Source: Lachnospiraceae bacterium AD3010 (GTDB lineage: Bacteria > Bacillota > Clostridia > Lachnospirales > Lachnospiraceae). From it: a DNA stretch of 62,090 nt. A model generated the notes under the pieces. It saw only the letters and a list, made by a program, of their open reading frames with translations. It did not search any database and had not been told where the DNA came from. The translations under genes were made by a program, and so were the position numbers. Shown here in pieces: positions 49,714-59,528 of this stretch (positions are counted from its first letter, which is position 1; every line of letters begins with the position of its first letter). The DNA lies in the NCBI GenBank assembly GCA_000622025.1, contig JHWU01000021.1, positions 1 to 62,090 of the forward strand, written 5' to 3'.

Positions 49714-50145
49714 ATGAAAGCATTATCAATACATCCATATTATGCAATGGGAATAATGGTTGGCGAGAAAACCGTTGAATGCAGGAGTTGGAAGACGGAT
49801 TATAGGGGCGATATTTTGATATGCGCAACACAAAAGAAGTATCCGGGGACAATCCCCGGGCATGCTCTTGGTGTTGTAGAGCTAATAGACGTAGTTCCTT
49901 TTAAGAAAAAGCACCTTAAAAATGCCCTTATGGATGATTATAATCCCAGTGATTATGCGTGGATTTTAACAAATAACCGGTTGATAGAGCCAATTCCAGT
50001 TAAAGGAAAGCTTTCTTTATGGAATTTCGAAGACGAAGATAGGATTAAATATATTCCGGAAGAGGAATGGGTATTGAAACCGGGGGACGATCCGGATGAG
50101 CCCGGAGAATGGTTTAAGAAGTTCTGGGAACCATTGATTATTTAA
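49714..50145 (+). CDS. ASCH-domain protein
   Basis: A 143-residue ASCH-fold protein: MKALSIHPYYAMGIMVGEKT, VECRSWKTDYRGDILICATQ and HALGVVELIDVVPF. ASCH proteins resemble PUA domains and are thought to bind RNA or modified nucleosides. Start at 49714 has GGAGAAAGGGG upstream; TTG 49696 was rejected. Confidence 0.8.
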   Translation: MKALSIHPYYAMGIMVGEKTVECRSWKTDYRGDILICATQKKYPGTIPGHALGVVELIDVVPFKKKHLKNALMDDYNPSDYAWILTNNRLIEPIPVKGKLSLWNFEDEDRIKYIPEEEWVLKPGDDPDEPGEWFKKFWEPLII

Positions 50146-50187
50146 GATTTATTGATTGGATATCATGTAAAGTAGAGGAATTTAATT

Positions 50188-50430
50188 GTGGGCATACTTG
50201 ATTACGATGAAGAAAGAATCAAAAACCTGTACCACAGAGCTTGGCTAGAATCCGGAAGGGGATTTGTTGATACTAGAAAATACGACTATTTGGATAAAGC
50301 TCTGTATATGTTTGTACGAGAAAACGGTTGTACTTATGACGAAGCACTGATTCTTGCCAAAACGGGGGAAGAACCGGGCATCTTGGTCGATGATAAAAGG
50401 GAGAAGGAGAAAATCTATGGCAGACATTAA
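50188..50430 (+). CDS. Hypothetical protein (80 aa)
   Basis: GTG start after GAGGAATTTAATT. MGILDYDEERIKNLYHRAWL, SGRGFVDTRKYDYLDKALYM. Soluble. No family. Overlaps the YdbC-like gene start by 14 bases. Confidence 0.5.
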   Translation: MGILDYDEERIKNLYHRAWLESGRGFVDTRKYDYLDKALYMFVRENGCTYDEALILAKTGEEPGILVDDKREKEKIYGRH

Positions 50431-50632
50431 ATTTGAAATCAAGGAAGAAATCGCGGTTTTATCAGAATCCTCAAAGGGGTGGAAGAAAGAACTGAATTTG
50501 ATCTCATGGAACGGTGCGGATCCAAAGTATGATATTCGTGATTGGGCGCCTGATCACGAAAAAATGGGAAAGGGTATCACCCTGACAAGGGATGAGGCAA
50601 AGCAGTTATATCTGGCTCTAAGTCAGATATAG
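50417..50632 (+). CDS. ydbC: YdbC/PC4-like single-stranded-DNA-binding protein
   Basis: A 71-residue protein MADIKFEIKEEIAVLSESSK, GWKKELNLISWNGADPKYDI, RDWAPDHEKMGKGITLTRDE. It matches the YdbC family, whose members resemble eukaryotic PC4 and bind ssDNA. The start has GGGAGAAGGAGAAAATCT before it. Lies 16 bases upstream of the large helicase gene, possibly cotranscribed. Confidence 0.85.
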   Translation: MADIKFEIKEEIAVLSESSKGWKKELNLISWNGADPKYDIRDWAPDHEKMGKGITLTRDEAKQLYLALSQI

Positions 50633-50648
50633 GAAAGGACTATTCAAT

Positions 50649-53600
50649 ATGGGGAACTCTGGTTTGGAGTGGAAGAATCTTTTTACGGATAGCATGTTGC
50701 GGGGTGGACAGGAGTATATTAACAACAGCACCGTCAAAAATATAGTAGCTACTGACAGTGAAATTACGGGAAATGTCAGCGGAATTGATGACTTTCAAGT
50801 AAAAATTGAACTGGCAGATAATTCTGTTTCGAAATTGAACTGTTCCTGCCCTCTGGCCCAATTAGGAGCAAGATGCAAACATATGGCAGCTGTGTTATTG
50901 GTATGGGATAATATGAACCGTTCCAAACTTGAATCTGGAAATATCACAGGTCCTGACGAGACAGAAATAAAAGCTGAAGTGCCGGAAATATTACCTCCTA
51001 CTTTGTTCGGGGTGGAAAATAATACTGATAAAGAGGAATCTGCTCCCGAATCAACCACTTCATTCATACCGAAGCATGATGGAAGAATTGAACTAGAAGC
51101 AGATATCAACACTTTCTTCTCATATGCTTTACAGCAGAACCGTGTGGCAATCGTTCGCACCGTTACTGTAAAAAACGCATCAAAAGCAGATTTAGAAGAT
51201 CTGTCTATTCGTGTATGGACAGATGTTGATCTGATTGATGATTTCGTTGAAAAGATAGATATTCTTACGGCGGGAGAAGAGCACTGCTTCCGAAATCTTA
51301 AGATTATGGTGCATGGAGATTATCTCGCATCTTTGACTGAGCGTATTTCCTGTATTCTGTATGTGTCGGTGACAAAGGGCAATGAAGAGCTTGCGAGACA
51401 GAGTGAAGATATTTCCGTGCTGGCATTTGATCAATGGCCGGGATTTCCGAGATATTTCCCGGATCTTCTTGCTGCTTTTATTACTCCCAACCATCCGGCT
51501 ATGGCAGGGCTTCTGCAGGGAGCATCAAAATATCTTGAGAAATGGACAGGAGACCCTTCTCTTGAGGGATATCAATCTGGGGATCCGAATCGTGTTCTTG
51601 CTATGGCAGGGGCTGCCTATGCTGCAATACAGGAAAAGAATATCACATATTCCAGTGCACCGGCCAGTTTTGAAGATATGGGACAAAGAGTCAGGCTTAT
51701 TGATCAGATGCTGGAAGAGCATTTTGGTACCTGTCTTGATATGACACTTCTATATGCGGGTCTATTGGAGGCTATGCATCTTAATCCTATTCTTGTTATG
51801 AGGAGTGGACATATATTTGCCGGGGTGTGGATTGTTGATGATACATTCCCGGATCCCTGGACAGATGATCCGTCCCAGCTGGAAAAAAGACTTGCTGATG
51901 GCGTTAATGAAGTCATAGTAGTCGAATGTACGGCCATGTGTTCAGGAAAAAACATTTCCTTTGATCAGGCTCGTATTGCCGGAGAGAATAATGTAAATGA
52001 TTATGTTGAATTCGAGTTTTCCATAGATATTACCAGGGCAAGACGGAGCGGAGTCCGTCCTCTTCCTGTTAGAGTAAAGGGTGAGAACGGATATGTGATT
52101 GAGCATCATGATCTGAAAGAGAAGGATGTAACCAGCGCCCCTTCTGATAGGCTGAAGCTTATTGATACTTCAGATACTGATGACCAGAAGCAGGAAGTTA
52201 CCAAGCAAACTCAATGGGAGAGAAAACTCCTTGATCTTAGCTTGCGTAACATGCTTATAAATATGCGCATTACGGGAACAATAATCCCAATGCTGACGGC
52301 GGATCTTCCGGGACTGGAAGATGCTCTGGCTGAAGGGGTAGAGTACGAAGTCCTTGACCGTCCGGCAGAATGGGAAATCCACCGTATTGATTATGCAAGT
52401 ACTGAAACCGTTAACGATCTGGGACCTTATGGAGAACTCATAGAACTTGAAGAAAAGCACAGGAGACTTCATTCATGGCTGGGTGAAAAGGAGTTATCAA
52501 AACTTCTCACAAAAATGTATCGTTCCGCGAAGTCTTCCATGGAAGAAAATGGCGCCAGTACCCTTTATATGACGCTCGGATTGCTTCGCTGGTTCGATGG
52601 AATAAAAACACCAAAGGTTCATTATGCGCCGATTATTCTACTACCCATTGATATTATCAGGAAATCTGCAAGCAAGGGGTATGTAATAAGGGAGCGCGAT
52701 GATGATGCCCAGGTAAATATTACACTTCTTGAATTTCTTAAGCAGAACTACGAAATAGAAATCCCCGGATTGAATCCTCCTCCAAAGGATGATCATGGTC
52801 TGGATGTAGAAAAGATTTTTGCAATTATCCGCCATGCTGTTATGAATCAGAAAATGTGGGATGTTATTGAGGATGCCTTTATCGGTAATTTCTCCTTCTC
52901 ACAGTTTGTGATGTGGAATGATATACATAGTCGTTCTGACCTTCTGGAGCGAAATAAGATCGTCCATGGACTGATGGAAGGAGCCGTGGATTGGGATTGT
53001 TCTATTCCGGAATCGGTCGATACGGATGATGCATATCTTCCGGTTCCTGTAGATTCATCACAGCTTCGTGCTATTAACATGGCCGCAAATGGCGTAAGTT
53101 TTGTCCTACACGGCCCTCCCGGAACGGGAAAATCTCAAACAATTACAGCAATGATCGCCAATGCCCTGACAAAGGGAAGAACTGTCCTTTTTGTAGCAGA
53201 AAAGATGGCTGCACTTGAAGTTGTTCAAAAGAGGCTCGCAGCTCTTGGAATAGAGGATTTCTGCCTGGAACTGCATTCAAACAAGGCTGTAAAGAAGAAC
53301 GTCCTTGATCAGCTTAAGCGTGGTCTTGATATCAGGGTCTGGGGAATGAGCACGGATTATGATCAGAAGATTGAAGAGATTCATCAGATGAGATCCGAGC
53401 TTGACGCTTATGCGAAAAAGCTTCATGAGAGAAGAAATTGTGGATTCAGTGTAAGGGAACTCATAGATGAATATGAATCTATTCCTGAAAACGTTAAAAC
53501 ATACAGGGTAAGCAGGGATTACGTTAATTCCTGCACACAGCAGGATCTTGAGATTAAGAAAAAGCTTTTATTAAGGCTGATAGATGCCGGGAAACAGTTG

Positions 53601-56600
53601 GGGCACCCTAAAGGTCATGTATTCTCTGTTGTTGGTCAGACGGAATATACCCAGAGCCTCCGCAGACAGTTCGAGGATGCATATTATGATTATGAGAGAT
53701 CAATGGATTCCCTTCAGGGTATTTCAGCAGAACTATCAGATATTACCGGAGAGGATCGGCCGGTTTCCGTTTCAAGATGGAATGAATTCTTTGAGTTTAC
53801 AGATTGTATATTTAAAGCCGAGGAAATCCCGGATTTTCTGTTAAAAGGCGAGCCCCTGGAACAGGTATTCCAGAAGCCACTTGAATACATAACATTAAGG
53901 GATCAGTACATCGGTATCAGGAATGATTTCACGAGCAAATATAATGAGAGTATCCTTACTGCTGACTTAAATGTGTTTGCCCGGCGTTTTGAAGAGGCAA
54001 ACAGGAAGTTCTTCGGGAAAGCAAAGGCAATAAAAGAGGTTATTTCTTCACTTCAGCAGTATGTTAAATTTCCTGTTGGAGAGGAGCAGCTTTCTTCCAT
54101 ATCAGCAGGGGTAGACCGGTATCGTCAGATCACCTCTCGTTTTGAAACAGCAAAAGCTGAACTGTCTGAGTACTGGAATGCTTATCTGAAAGACAGTACA
54201 ACAAAGGATGAACTTATTGCGCTTAAAGCCGAATGGGATAGTCAGCTGAACGGGATCAGACGGTTTTCGGGAGTAATAGAAACCCTGAAGGAAAGCGGCA
54301 ACTACTCAAGGTGTACTGATCTCGCTAAAAAGATTGCGGATGCCAGAAGAACCATGCTCGAAAAAGAGCAGGTGATAAAGGATCTCCTGAAACTTAATTT
54401 AAAAGACAATGAGACCGACTGGATAGGCGGAAAGAAGGAACTCATAAAACTCCTGGATGAACACTTTAATGAGCTTCGTGACTGGATTACCTATCGCGGG
54501 GTTAAAGCAGAGTGTGAATCTAACGGTCTGCAGGATATTTGCAGGATGTACGAAGAAGGACTTGATCATGAAGAGCTTATTCCTGTGTTCTATAAGTCAG
54601 TATATAAGTCATTAATCTGGGCTATCATTGAAGAGGAACCGGTTTTGAATAAATTTACCGGTAATAGTTTCAATGAAAAGATAAAAGAATATAAACGTAT
54701 GGAGCAGGAATTCATTGATCTGACAAAACAGGAAATGTATTACAAGCTCACTCATAATCTGCCCACCGGACACGAAGGTGTGGAAATGAGTAAGGAACTG
54801 GCTATCCTCAGGAAGGCAATAAGCAGCGGAGGAAGAGGTCTTTCTATAAGAAATCTGTTTGATCAGATACCACATGTACTGATGAAACTCTGTCCCTGTC
54901 TTCTTATGAGCCCGATATCTGTGGCACAGTATCTGTCTGTGGATAATGATCCGTTTGATGTTGTTATTTTTGACGAGGCATCGCAGCTTCCTACCTGTAA
55001 GGCGGTGGGAGTTCTTGCCCGTGGTAAAGATGCCGTTATCGTCGGGGATCCTAACCAGATGCCGCCCACCAGCTTCTTTGCGGGAAATATGATAGATGAA
55101 GACAATCTGGATATAGAAGATCTGGACAGTATTCTGGATGACTGTCTTGCTCTTGGTATGCCCCAGACTCATTTGCAGTGGCATTACAGGAGCCGTCATG
55201 AAAGCCTGATAGCATTTAGTAATCAGGAATACTATGAAAACTCAATGCTTACGTTCCCATCTGTAAATGACCGGGAGAAGAGGGTGAAGCTCTGTACCGT
55301 TAACGGAACCTTCAACAGGAAAAAGGGAAGGATAAATGAGGAAGAAGGCCGTGCCGTAGTTAAGGAAGTTCTTCGCAGATACAATTGTGCTGATCTTACT
55401 GATCAGAGTATCGGTATTGTAACATTCAATATTTCACAGCAAGGACTTATAGACGATCTTCTTGCTGAAGAATACAAGAAGGATGCACAGTTTGACAAAT
55501 GGGCAAATGAAAAAGACGAGGAGCTTTTTGTTAAGAACCTTGAAAATGTCCAGGGTGATGAGCGTGATGTGATCCTGTTCTCTGTGGGCTTTGGGCCTGA
55601 CGATGATGGTAAGCTGTCATTAAATTTCGGCCCGCTGAACAGAGAGGGAGGCTGGAAGAGGTTGAATGTTGCAGTATCCAGGGCAAGACTTGAAATGGTA
55701 GTCTTTTCATCCATGACTCCGGAAATGATAGATCTTAACCGTACAAAAGCGAAGGGAGTGGAAGGATTAAGGGCATTTCTGGAATTTGCAGATAAAGGAA
55801 GACTCGCCGGTGGCGGCTTCGAGGCGTCCGGAAAAGCTAAGGGAATCACGAAGCAAATATGTGATGCCATAGAAGCAAAGGGCTTAAAAGTCCAGAGAAA
55901 TATCGGGCATTCTGACTTTAAGATAGATATTGCGGTTGTTAATCCATATGATGAGAATGAATACATTCTTGGAATCATGCTGGATGGAAATACCTATAAG
56001 AGATCAAAAAACACCAAGGACAGGGAAATATCACAGTTAGGGGTTTTAAGCGGCCTTGGATGGAATCTTCACCGTATCTGGACAATGGACTGGTGGGATA
56101 ATCATGATAAAGAGCTTTCTTCTCTTATGGAAATAATAGAAGAGAAGAAAGAAGCGGCAAGAATCGTTTCTGAAGAGGGGAAACCTAAAGACAGGGGACC
56201 GGAATCCGAAGAGATAAAATATCAAAAATCCGAGAATAATAAACCAAGGGAAAAGAAGGAGAAGAAGGAAGATAAGGGCAATGGAAGCTTTGAAACCCAT
56301 GAGAAATTTGCCCCGCGTATTCCACATACTCAAAGTAAAGATGAGCTTTCGGATCTTGTTCAGAGCGTGCAGGATGAGATGAAAGCAACAGAGGCTGTAA
56401 GTGCGGTTTCATCGCTGCAATATGAATTAACTGATTTTGTCAGCGCAGATGTGAAAGCAGAGCAGGCAGTATTGCCGTCAGAGTTTTCGTCCAAAGCGGG
56501 GAAGGAAATCATTTTCGGTGTAATACAGGAAATAGTCAGGATTGAGGCTCCGATTTCCTTAGAACGGCTTGTGCCAAAGGTTTTAAGAGCAGTTCAGATC

Positions 56601-56990
56601 GGGCGCGGAAACGCTGAGTTAACTGATGCAATAGAAAAGCTTATTAAAAAGCTGGATATAACAGTTAATAAGCAGAACGGTCTTAAGTATATCTGGAGAT
56701 CAGATCAGAATCCTGATACATACCAATATTACCGTGCAGACGCATCCTGTGATGACAAACGGACAATGAGTGATATCAGTCAGCAGGAGCTGAAAAATGC
56801 CATATGTATAGCGATAAGGAATAAAGGGCCTCTTGGAAAAGATGCACTTATCAAAGAAACTGTAAGGGTTATGGGATATGGAAGATCCGGAGCGACAATT
56901 GTTGAGGCTATTGAACGTGGCCTTAAGTACGGTAGAAAGACCGGAGAGATCATGCTGAACGATAATAAGGAATTTGTCCTTGGAAGATGA
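50649..56990 (+). CDS. SWIM-DUF4011-SF1 helicase-nuclease giant protein (2113 aa)
   Basis: Domains in order: SWIM zinc finger (C65, C67, C76, H78 in CSCPLAQLGARCKH), transglutaminase-like segment (about 330-440; GTCLDMTLLYAGLLEAMHLN with RSGHIFAGVW), DUF4011 (about 520-720), SF1-type helicase with Walker A GPPGTGKSQT (about 821), Walker B VVIFDEASQLP (about 1438), VIVGDPNQMPP, HYRSRHESLI and NVAVSRARLE, MTES_1575/Vsr-like nuclease fold (about 1727-1830; DIAVVNP, then LGIMLDGNTY and HRIWTMDWW) and two DUF3320-like repeats at the end. Relatives with DUF4011, helicase and Vsr-like parts include the anti-phage protein class known as Hhe. The nuclease Glu usually in GIECDG is Met here. Forms an operon with the FtsK-like gene. 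Confidence 0.85.
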   Translation: MGNSGLEWKNLFTDSMLRGGQEYINNSTVKNIVATDSEITGNVSGIDDFQVKIELADNSVSKLNCSCPLAQLGARCKHMAAVLLVWDNMNRSKLESGNITGPDETEIKAEVPEILPPTLFGVENNTDKEESAPESTTSFIPKHDGRIELEADINTFFSYALQQNRVAIVRTVTVKNASKADLEDLSIRVWTDVDLIDDFVEKIDILTAGEEHCFRNLKIMVHGDYLASLTERISCILYVSVTKGNEELARQSEDISVLAFDQWPGFPRYFPDLLAAFITPNHPAMAGLLQGASKYLEKWTGDPSLEGYQSGDPNRVLAMAGAAYAAIQEKNITYSSAPASFEDMGQRVRLIDQMLEEHFGTCLDMTLLYAGLLEAMHLNPILVMRSGHIFAGVWIVDDTFPDPWTDDPSQLEKRLADGVNEVIVVECTAMCSGKNISFDQARIAGENNVNDYVEFEFSIDITRARRSGVRPLPVRVKGENGYVIEHHDLKEKDVTSAPSDRLKLIDTSDTDDQKQEVTKQTQWERKLLDLSLRNMLINMRITGTIIPMLTADLPGLEDALAEGVEYEVLDRPAEWEIHRIDYASTETVNDLGPYGELIELEEKHRRLHSWLGEKELSKLLTKMYRSAKSSMEENGASTLYMTLGLLRWFDGIKTPKVHYAPIILLPIDIIRKSASKGYVIRERDDDAQVNITLLEFLKQNYEIEIPGLNPPPKDDHGLDVEKIFAIIRHAVMNQKMWDVIEDAFIGNFSFSQFVMWNDIHSRSDLLERNKIVHGLMEGAVDWDCSIPESVDTDDAYLPVPVDSSQLRAINMAANGVSFVLHGPPGTGKSQTITAMIANALTKGRTVLFVAEKMAALEVVQKRLAALGIEDFCLELHSNKAVKKNVLDQLKRGLDIRVWGMSTDYDQKIEEIHQMRSELDAYAKKLHERRNCGFSVRELIDEYESIPENVKTYRVSRDYVNSCTQQDLEIKKKLLLRLIDAGKQLGHPKGHVFSVVGQTEYTQSLRRQFEDAYYDYERSMDSLQGISAELSDITGEDRPVSVSRWNEFFEFTDCIFKAEEIPDFLLKGEPLEQVFQKPLEYITLRDQYIGIRNDFTSKYNESILTADLNVFARRFEEANRKFFGKAKAIKEVISSLQQYVKFPVGEEQLSSISAGVDRYRQITSRFETAKAELSEYWNAYLKDSTTKDELIALKAEWDSQLNGIRRFSGVIETLKESGNYSRCTDLAKKIADARRTMLEKEQVIKDLLKLNLKDNETDWIGGKKELIKLLDEHFNELRDWITYRGVKAECESNGLQDICRMYEEGLDHEELIPVFYKSVYKSLIWAIIEEEPVLNKFTGNSFNEKIKEYKRMEQEFIDLTKQEMYYKLTHNLPTGHEGVEMSKELAILRKAISSGGRGLSIRNLFDQIPHVLMKLCPCLLMSPISVAQYLSVDNDPFDVVIFDEASQLPTCKAVGVLARGKDAVIVGDPNQMPPTSFFAGNMIDEDNLDIEDLDSILDDCLALGMPQTHLQWHYRSRHESLIAFSNQEYYENSMLTFPSVNDREKRVKLCTVNGTFNRKKGRINEEEGRAVVKEVLRRYNCADLTDQSIGIVTFNISQQGLIDDLLAEEYKKDAQFDKWANEKDEELFVKNLENVQGDERDVILFSVGFGPDDDGKLSLNFGPLNREGGWKRLNVAVSRARLEMVVFSSMTPEMIDLNRTKAKGVEGLRAFLEFADKGRLAGGGFEASGKAKGITKQICDAIEAKGLKVQRNIGHSDFKIDIAVVNPYDENEYILGIMLDGNTYKRSKNTKDREISQLGVLSGLGWNLHRIWTMDWWDNHDKELSSLMEIIEEKKEAARIVSEEGKPKDRGPESEEIKYQKSENNKPREKKEKKEDKGNGSFETHEKFAPRIPHTQSKDELSDLVQSVQDEMKATEAVSAVSSLQYELTDFVSADVKAEQAVLPSEFSSKAGKEIIFGVIQEIVRIEAPISLERLVPKVLRAVQIGRGNAELTDAIEKLIKKLDITVNKQNGLKYIWRSDQNPDTYQYYRADASCDDKRTMSDISQQELKNAICIAIRNKGPLGKDALIKETVRVMGYGRSGATIVEAIERGLKYGRKTGEIMLNDNKEFVLGR

Positions 56991-57010
56991 TACTGACGGG
57001 AGGATGAGTT

Positions 57011-58138
57011 ATGGAATATAGTTTTCCGGATTTGGATCTGTTGGAAAACCATAATACAAAGAATAAATTCATGGACCGCGAATACGTCCAGGCTATGGCT
57101 GAGGAACTATCCAGTACGCTTGAATCATTTAAGGTGAAGTGTAGGATCACGGATGTCAGGATGACTCCCTTTGCAGTGCTTTTCGATGTAATGCCGGATC
57201 CCGGTGTCAGTGTAAAGGCATTTAAGAACCTTCGGGTTGACCTGGAAGTCCATATGGCATCTCCTGTGGAGATTGTTGGGATTGGGGAGAAGGAATTTAC
57301 TATAGGAATAGCTATAAAGAACTGGGATCGTCCTCTTGTAAGCCTTCGGGAAATAATGGAGTCCAAAGAATTTAAGGATAATGATTATGCTATCCCCATT
57401 GCTGCAGGAATTGATGTTCTGGGGAAGGAATTTCTTTTTGATCTTGCAGCAACACCGCATCTACTTGTAGCCGGAACTACCGGGTCCGGAAAGAGTACCT
57501 TCATCCATGACATAGTGATGAGCGTTGTATTTTCAAGGACTCCGGATGAAGTTAGATTCCTGATGATAGACCCGAAGCTGGTGGAACTACAGGCATACAA
57601 CGATATCCCTCATATGTTGATGTCTGTCATCAATGATACTAAGAAAGCTATTGAGGCGCTTCAGTGGGTAGATCAGGAGATGATGGAGCGGTATAACAAA
57701 TTTGCTGCAAAGAATGTTAAAAACATCGATTCTTACAATAATGCAGTTTCCGCGGATGAAAGGATACCGCGTATCGTGATAATCGTGGACGAGTATATGG
57801 AAATGATGTTTCAGGCACCAAAGGAATTGAAGGAGTACATCAAAAGGCTTTCACGCCTTGCACGCGCCTCAGGAATTCATCTGGTGCTTGCTACACAGAG
57901 ACCGAGCTCAGATGTAATCACAAACGATATAAAGGCCAACATTCCCTGCAGAGCATCCTTTACGGTGGTGGATTGGAGAGAATCAAAGACCATCCTCGAC
58001 AGAACCGGCGCAGAACGCTTGCTGGGCAATGGGGATATGCTTTTTTCTGCAGCTGAAACTTCAATACCCATACATGCACAAGCGGCATATGTGAGTTATG
58101 AAGAGATTGATCGCGTGATTTCTGAGATACATGGATGA
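57011..58138 (+). CDS. FtsK/SpoIIIE-type DNA translocase, soluble
   Basis: A 375-residue motor with Walker A VAGTTGSGKSTFIHDIV (about 153-165), the FtsK Walker B IVIIVDEYMEM (about 254-264), RLSRLARASGIHLVLATQRP and the VDWRESKTILDRTGAERLLGNGDML segment. Membrane helices and the gamma DNA-recognition domain of chromosomal FtsK are absent. The N-terminal 150 residues hold the alpha-domain-like VEYSFPDLDLL... and AVLFDVMPDPGVSVK. Ribosome binding site GGGAGGATG, 20 bases after the helicase stop, so it is the second gene of the operon. Likely pumps DNA for the helicase-nuclease. Confidence 0.85.
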   Translation: MEYSFPDLDLLENHNTKNKFMDREYVQAMAEELSSTLESFKVKCRITDVRMTPFAVLFDVMPDPGVSVKAFKNLRVDLEVHMASPVEIVGIGEKEFTIGIAIKNWDRPLVSLREIMESKEFKDNDYAIPIAAGIDVLGKEFLFDLAATPHLLVAGTTGSGKSTFIHDIVMSVVFSRTPDEVRFLMIDPKLVELQAYNDIPHMLMSVINDTKKAIEALQWVDQEMMERYNKFAAKNVKNIDSYNNAVSADERIPRIVIIVDEYMEMMFQAPKELKEYIKRLSRLARASGIHLVLATQRPSSDVITNDIKANIPCRASFTVVDWRESKTILDRTGAERLLGNGDMLFSAAETSIPIHAQAAYVSYEEIDRVISEIHG

Positions 58139-58168
58139 TATGATTTTATGTGAGGTGTTGATAGGTAA

Positions 58169-58648
58169 ATGGAATTAGACAACGAAGAAAAGAATTATTA
58201 TCGAATACTTCTGAAAGATGTGTCAGATACTGGACTAAGTAAGCCCATTACGCTTGCAGGCAAGTATCAGCATGATGAACGTTTTGAATACGCCACATTT
58301 ACAAATGTTAGGATTTTGCTTAGCCCGCCATATTCAAAGACTAGGATCATTTGTGATCATCTCAATATTTTGAAAAGGGATATTGTACAATTCTACGACT
58401 TAGAAATAGAAGATAATAAAAAGAAGTTCTTTTTTGTTGGATATCCGACGGAGTATCAGATGGGCGCAGGTGGGGGTATTAGATATGGCTTTAGGCTATC
58501 GGAAGAAGTATCTTTTGCACCGTTTGGAATATTGAGGGAGCGAGAATTGTATCAGAATAAAATAGATACGGAATGTGCGGATCTATCAGAATGGGTACAG
58601 AACAATATAACTGAAAAAAATATAGGCGTACTGAAAAAAATAAAATAA
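58169..58648 (+). CDS. Hypothetical protein, third gene after the helicase operon
   Basis: A 159-residue soluble protein MELDNEEKNYYRILLKDVSD, YATFTNVRILLSPPYSKTRI, with GAGGGIRYGFRLSEEVSFAP in the second half. Starts 30 bases after the FtsK-like gene with GAGGTG upstream. It may be a third component or an unrelated neighbour; no domain found. Confidence 0.6.
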   Translation: MELDNEEKNYYRILLKDVSDTGLSKPITLAGKYQHDERFEYATFTNVRILLSPPYSKTRIICDHLNILKRDIVQFYDLEIEDNKKKFFFVGYPTEYQMGAGGGIRYGFRLSEEVSFAPFGILRERELYQNKIDTECADLSEWVQNNITEKNIGVLKKIK

Positions 58649-58731
58649 AAAAAAATAAAGCCTGGATCTTGAAGGTTTTATGAATGAATTCGCTTGCAAG
58701 AGATGGAGAAAATCAATAATAAACTCTACAT

Positions 58732-59130
58732 ATGGACATTGAACATTACTACGAAGAAAAAGGTCAGGGAGAGCCACTGATATTGCTGCATGGTAACAGC
58801 GAAGACAGCTCCTATTTCAAGGGACAGATAGATGAATTCGCCGTTTGTTACCATGTTTATGCGCTCGATACGAGAGGGCACGGGAAGACCCCGAGAGGAG
58901 AGATGCCCTTTACGATAAAGCAGTTTGCGGATGATCTCTTTGGATTCATGGATGAACATCAGATTGAGAAGGCACATATTCTTGGATTCTCGGATGGTGG
59001 AAATATTGCGATGGTTTTTGCAATTCATTACCCGGACAGGGTGAATAAGCTTGTGCTGAATGGTGCAAATCTGAACGCCGGAGATCGCTATTCCGGTACA
59101 TTATGGAAGTGTAGTCGGAGGAAAAGCTGA
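58732..59130 (+). pseudogene. Alpha/beta hydrolase, truncated
   Basis: ILLHGNSEDSSYFKGQIDEF (oxyanion hole), DTRGHGKTPRG and HILGFSDGGNIAMVFAIHYP with nucleophile Ser in GFSDGG. After LNGANLNAGDRYSGTLW the frame ends, and the part carrying the catalytic Asp and His is missing. No ribosome binding site is evident. A deleted gene. Confidence 0.75.
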
Positions 59131-59224
59131 CGAGGAGACATTTGTAGCGAATGTGAAAGAGCCTGTTAAGGTGGAGATAAAGCTAGATCTGTGAAATGAT
59201 ACGAAATCTTGAAAGGATCGTCAT

Positions 59225-59524
59225 ATGACACCTGAACAGTTGGAATGGAGCAGGACCAGAGACGAACTTGTCAGTGTGATAAAGGATCTTGGCTTTCAGG
59301 AAGAACTTGGTTCAGAGATAGCAAAGATACTGGGGAGTCCTAAGGCAATGAGACGGATGATCTCGTATCTTTACTATGTTAAGCCCAATAAAGCGGATAT
59401 CCTTGTGGACGAAGCTCTTGCCATCGCCAGCGAAATAGCTGCCTGGAAGGAAAAGAAGGCAAGTGAAGAAGCAAATGAACGCTATAATGAAGTCCTGAAT
59501 TTCGGATTTGACATAGAGGAGTGA
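59225..59524 (+). CDS. Conserved orphan protein, paralogue 2
   Basis: A 99-residue close relative of the gene at 26438: MTPEQLEWSRTRDELVSVIK through MISYLYYVKPNKADILVDEA to EKKASEEANERYNEVLNFGF. Most differences are conservative. Ribosome binding site GAAAGGATCGTC. Here it precedes HAD and HD genes instead of YbaK, so the family moved independently. Confidence 0.7.
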   Translation: MTPEQLEWSRTRDELVSVIKDLGFQEELGSEIAKILGSPKAMRRMISYLYYVKPNKADILVDEALAIASEIAAWKEKKASEEANERYNEVLNFGFDIEE

Positions 59525-59528
59525 GGAA

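Noticed and set aside
52040-52060. GACGGAGCGGAGTCC resembling the tail of the structured repeat
   Set aside because: It lies in conserved coding sequence (RARRSGVRPLP) of the giant helicase gene and lacks both stems.
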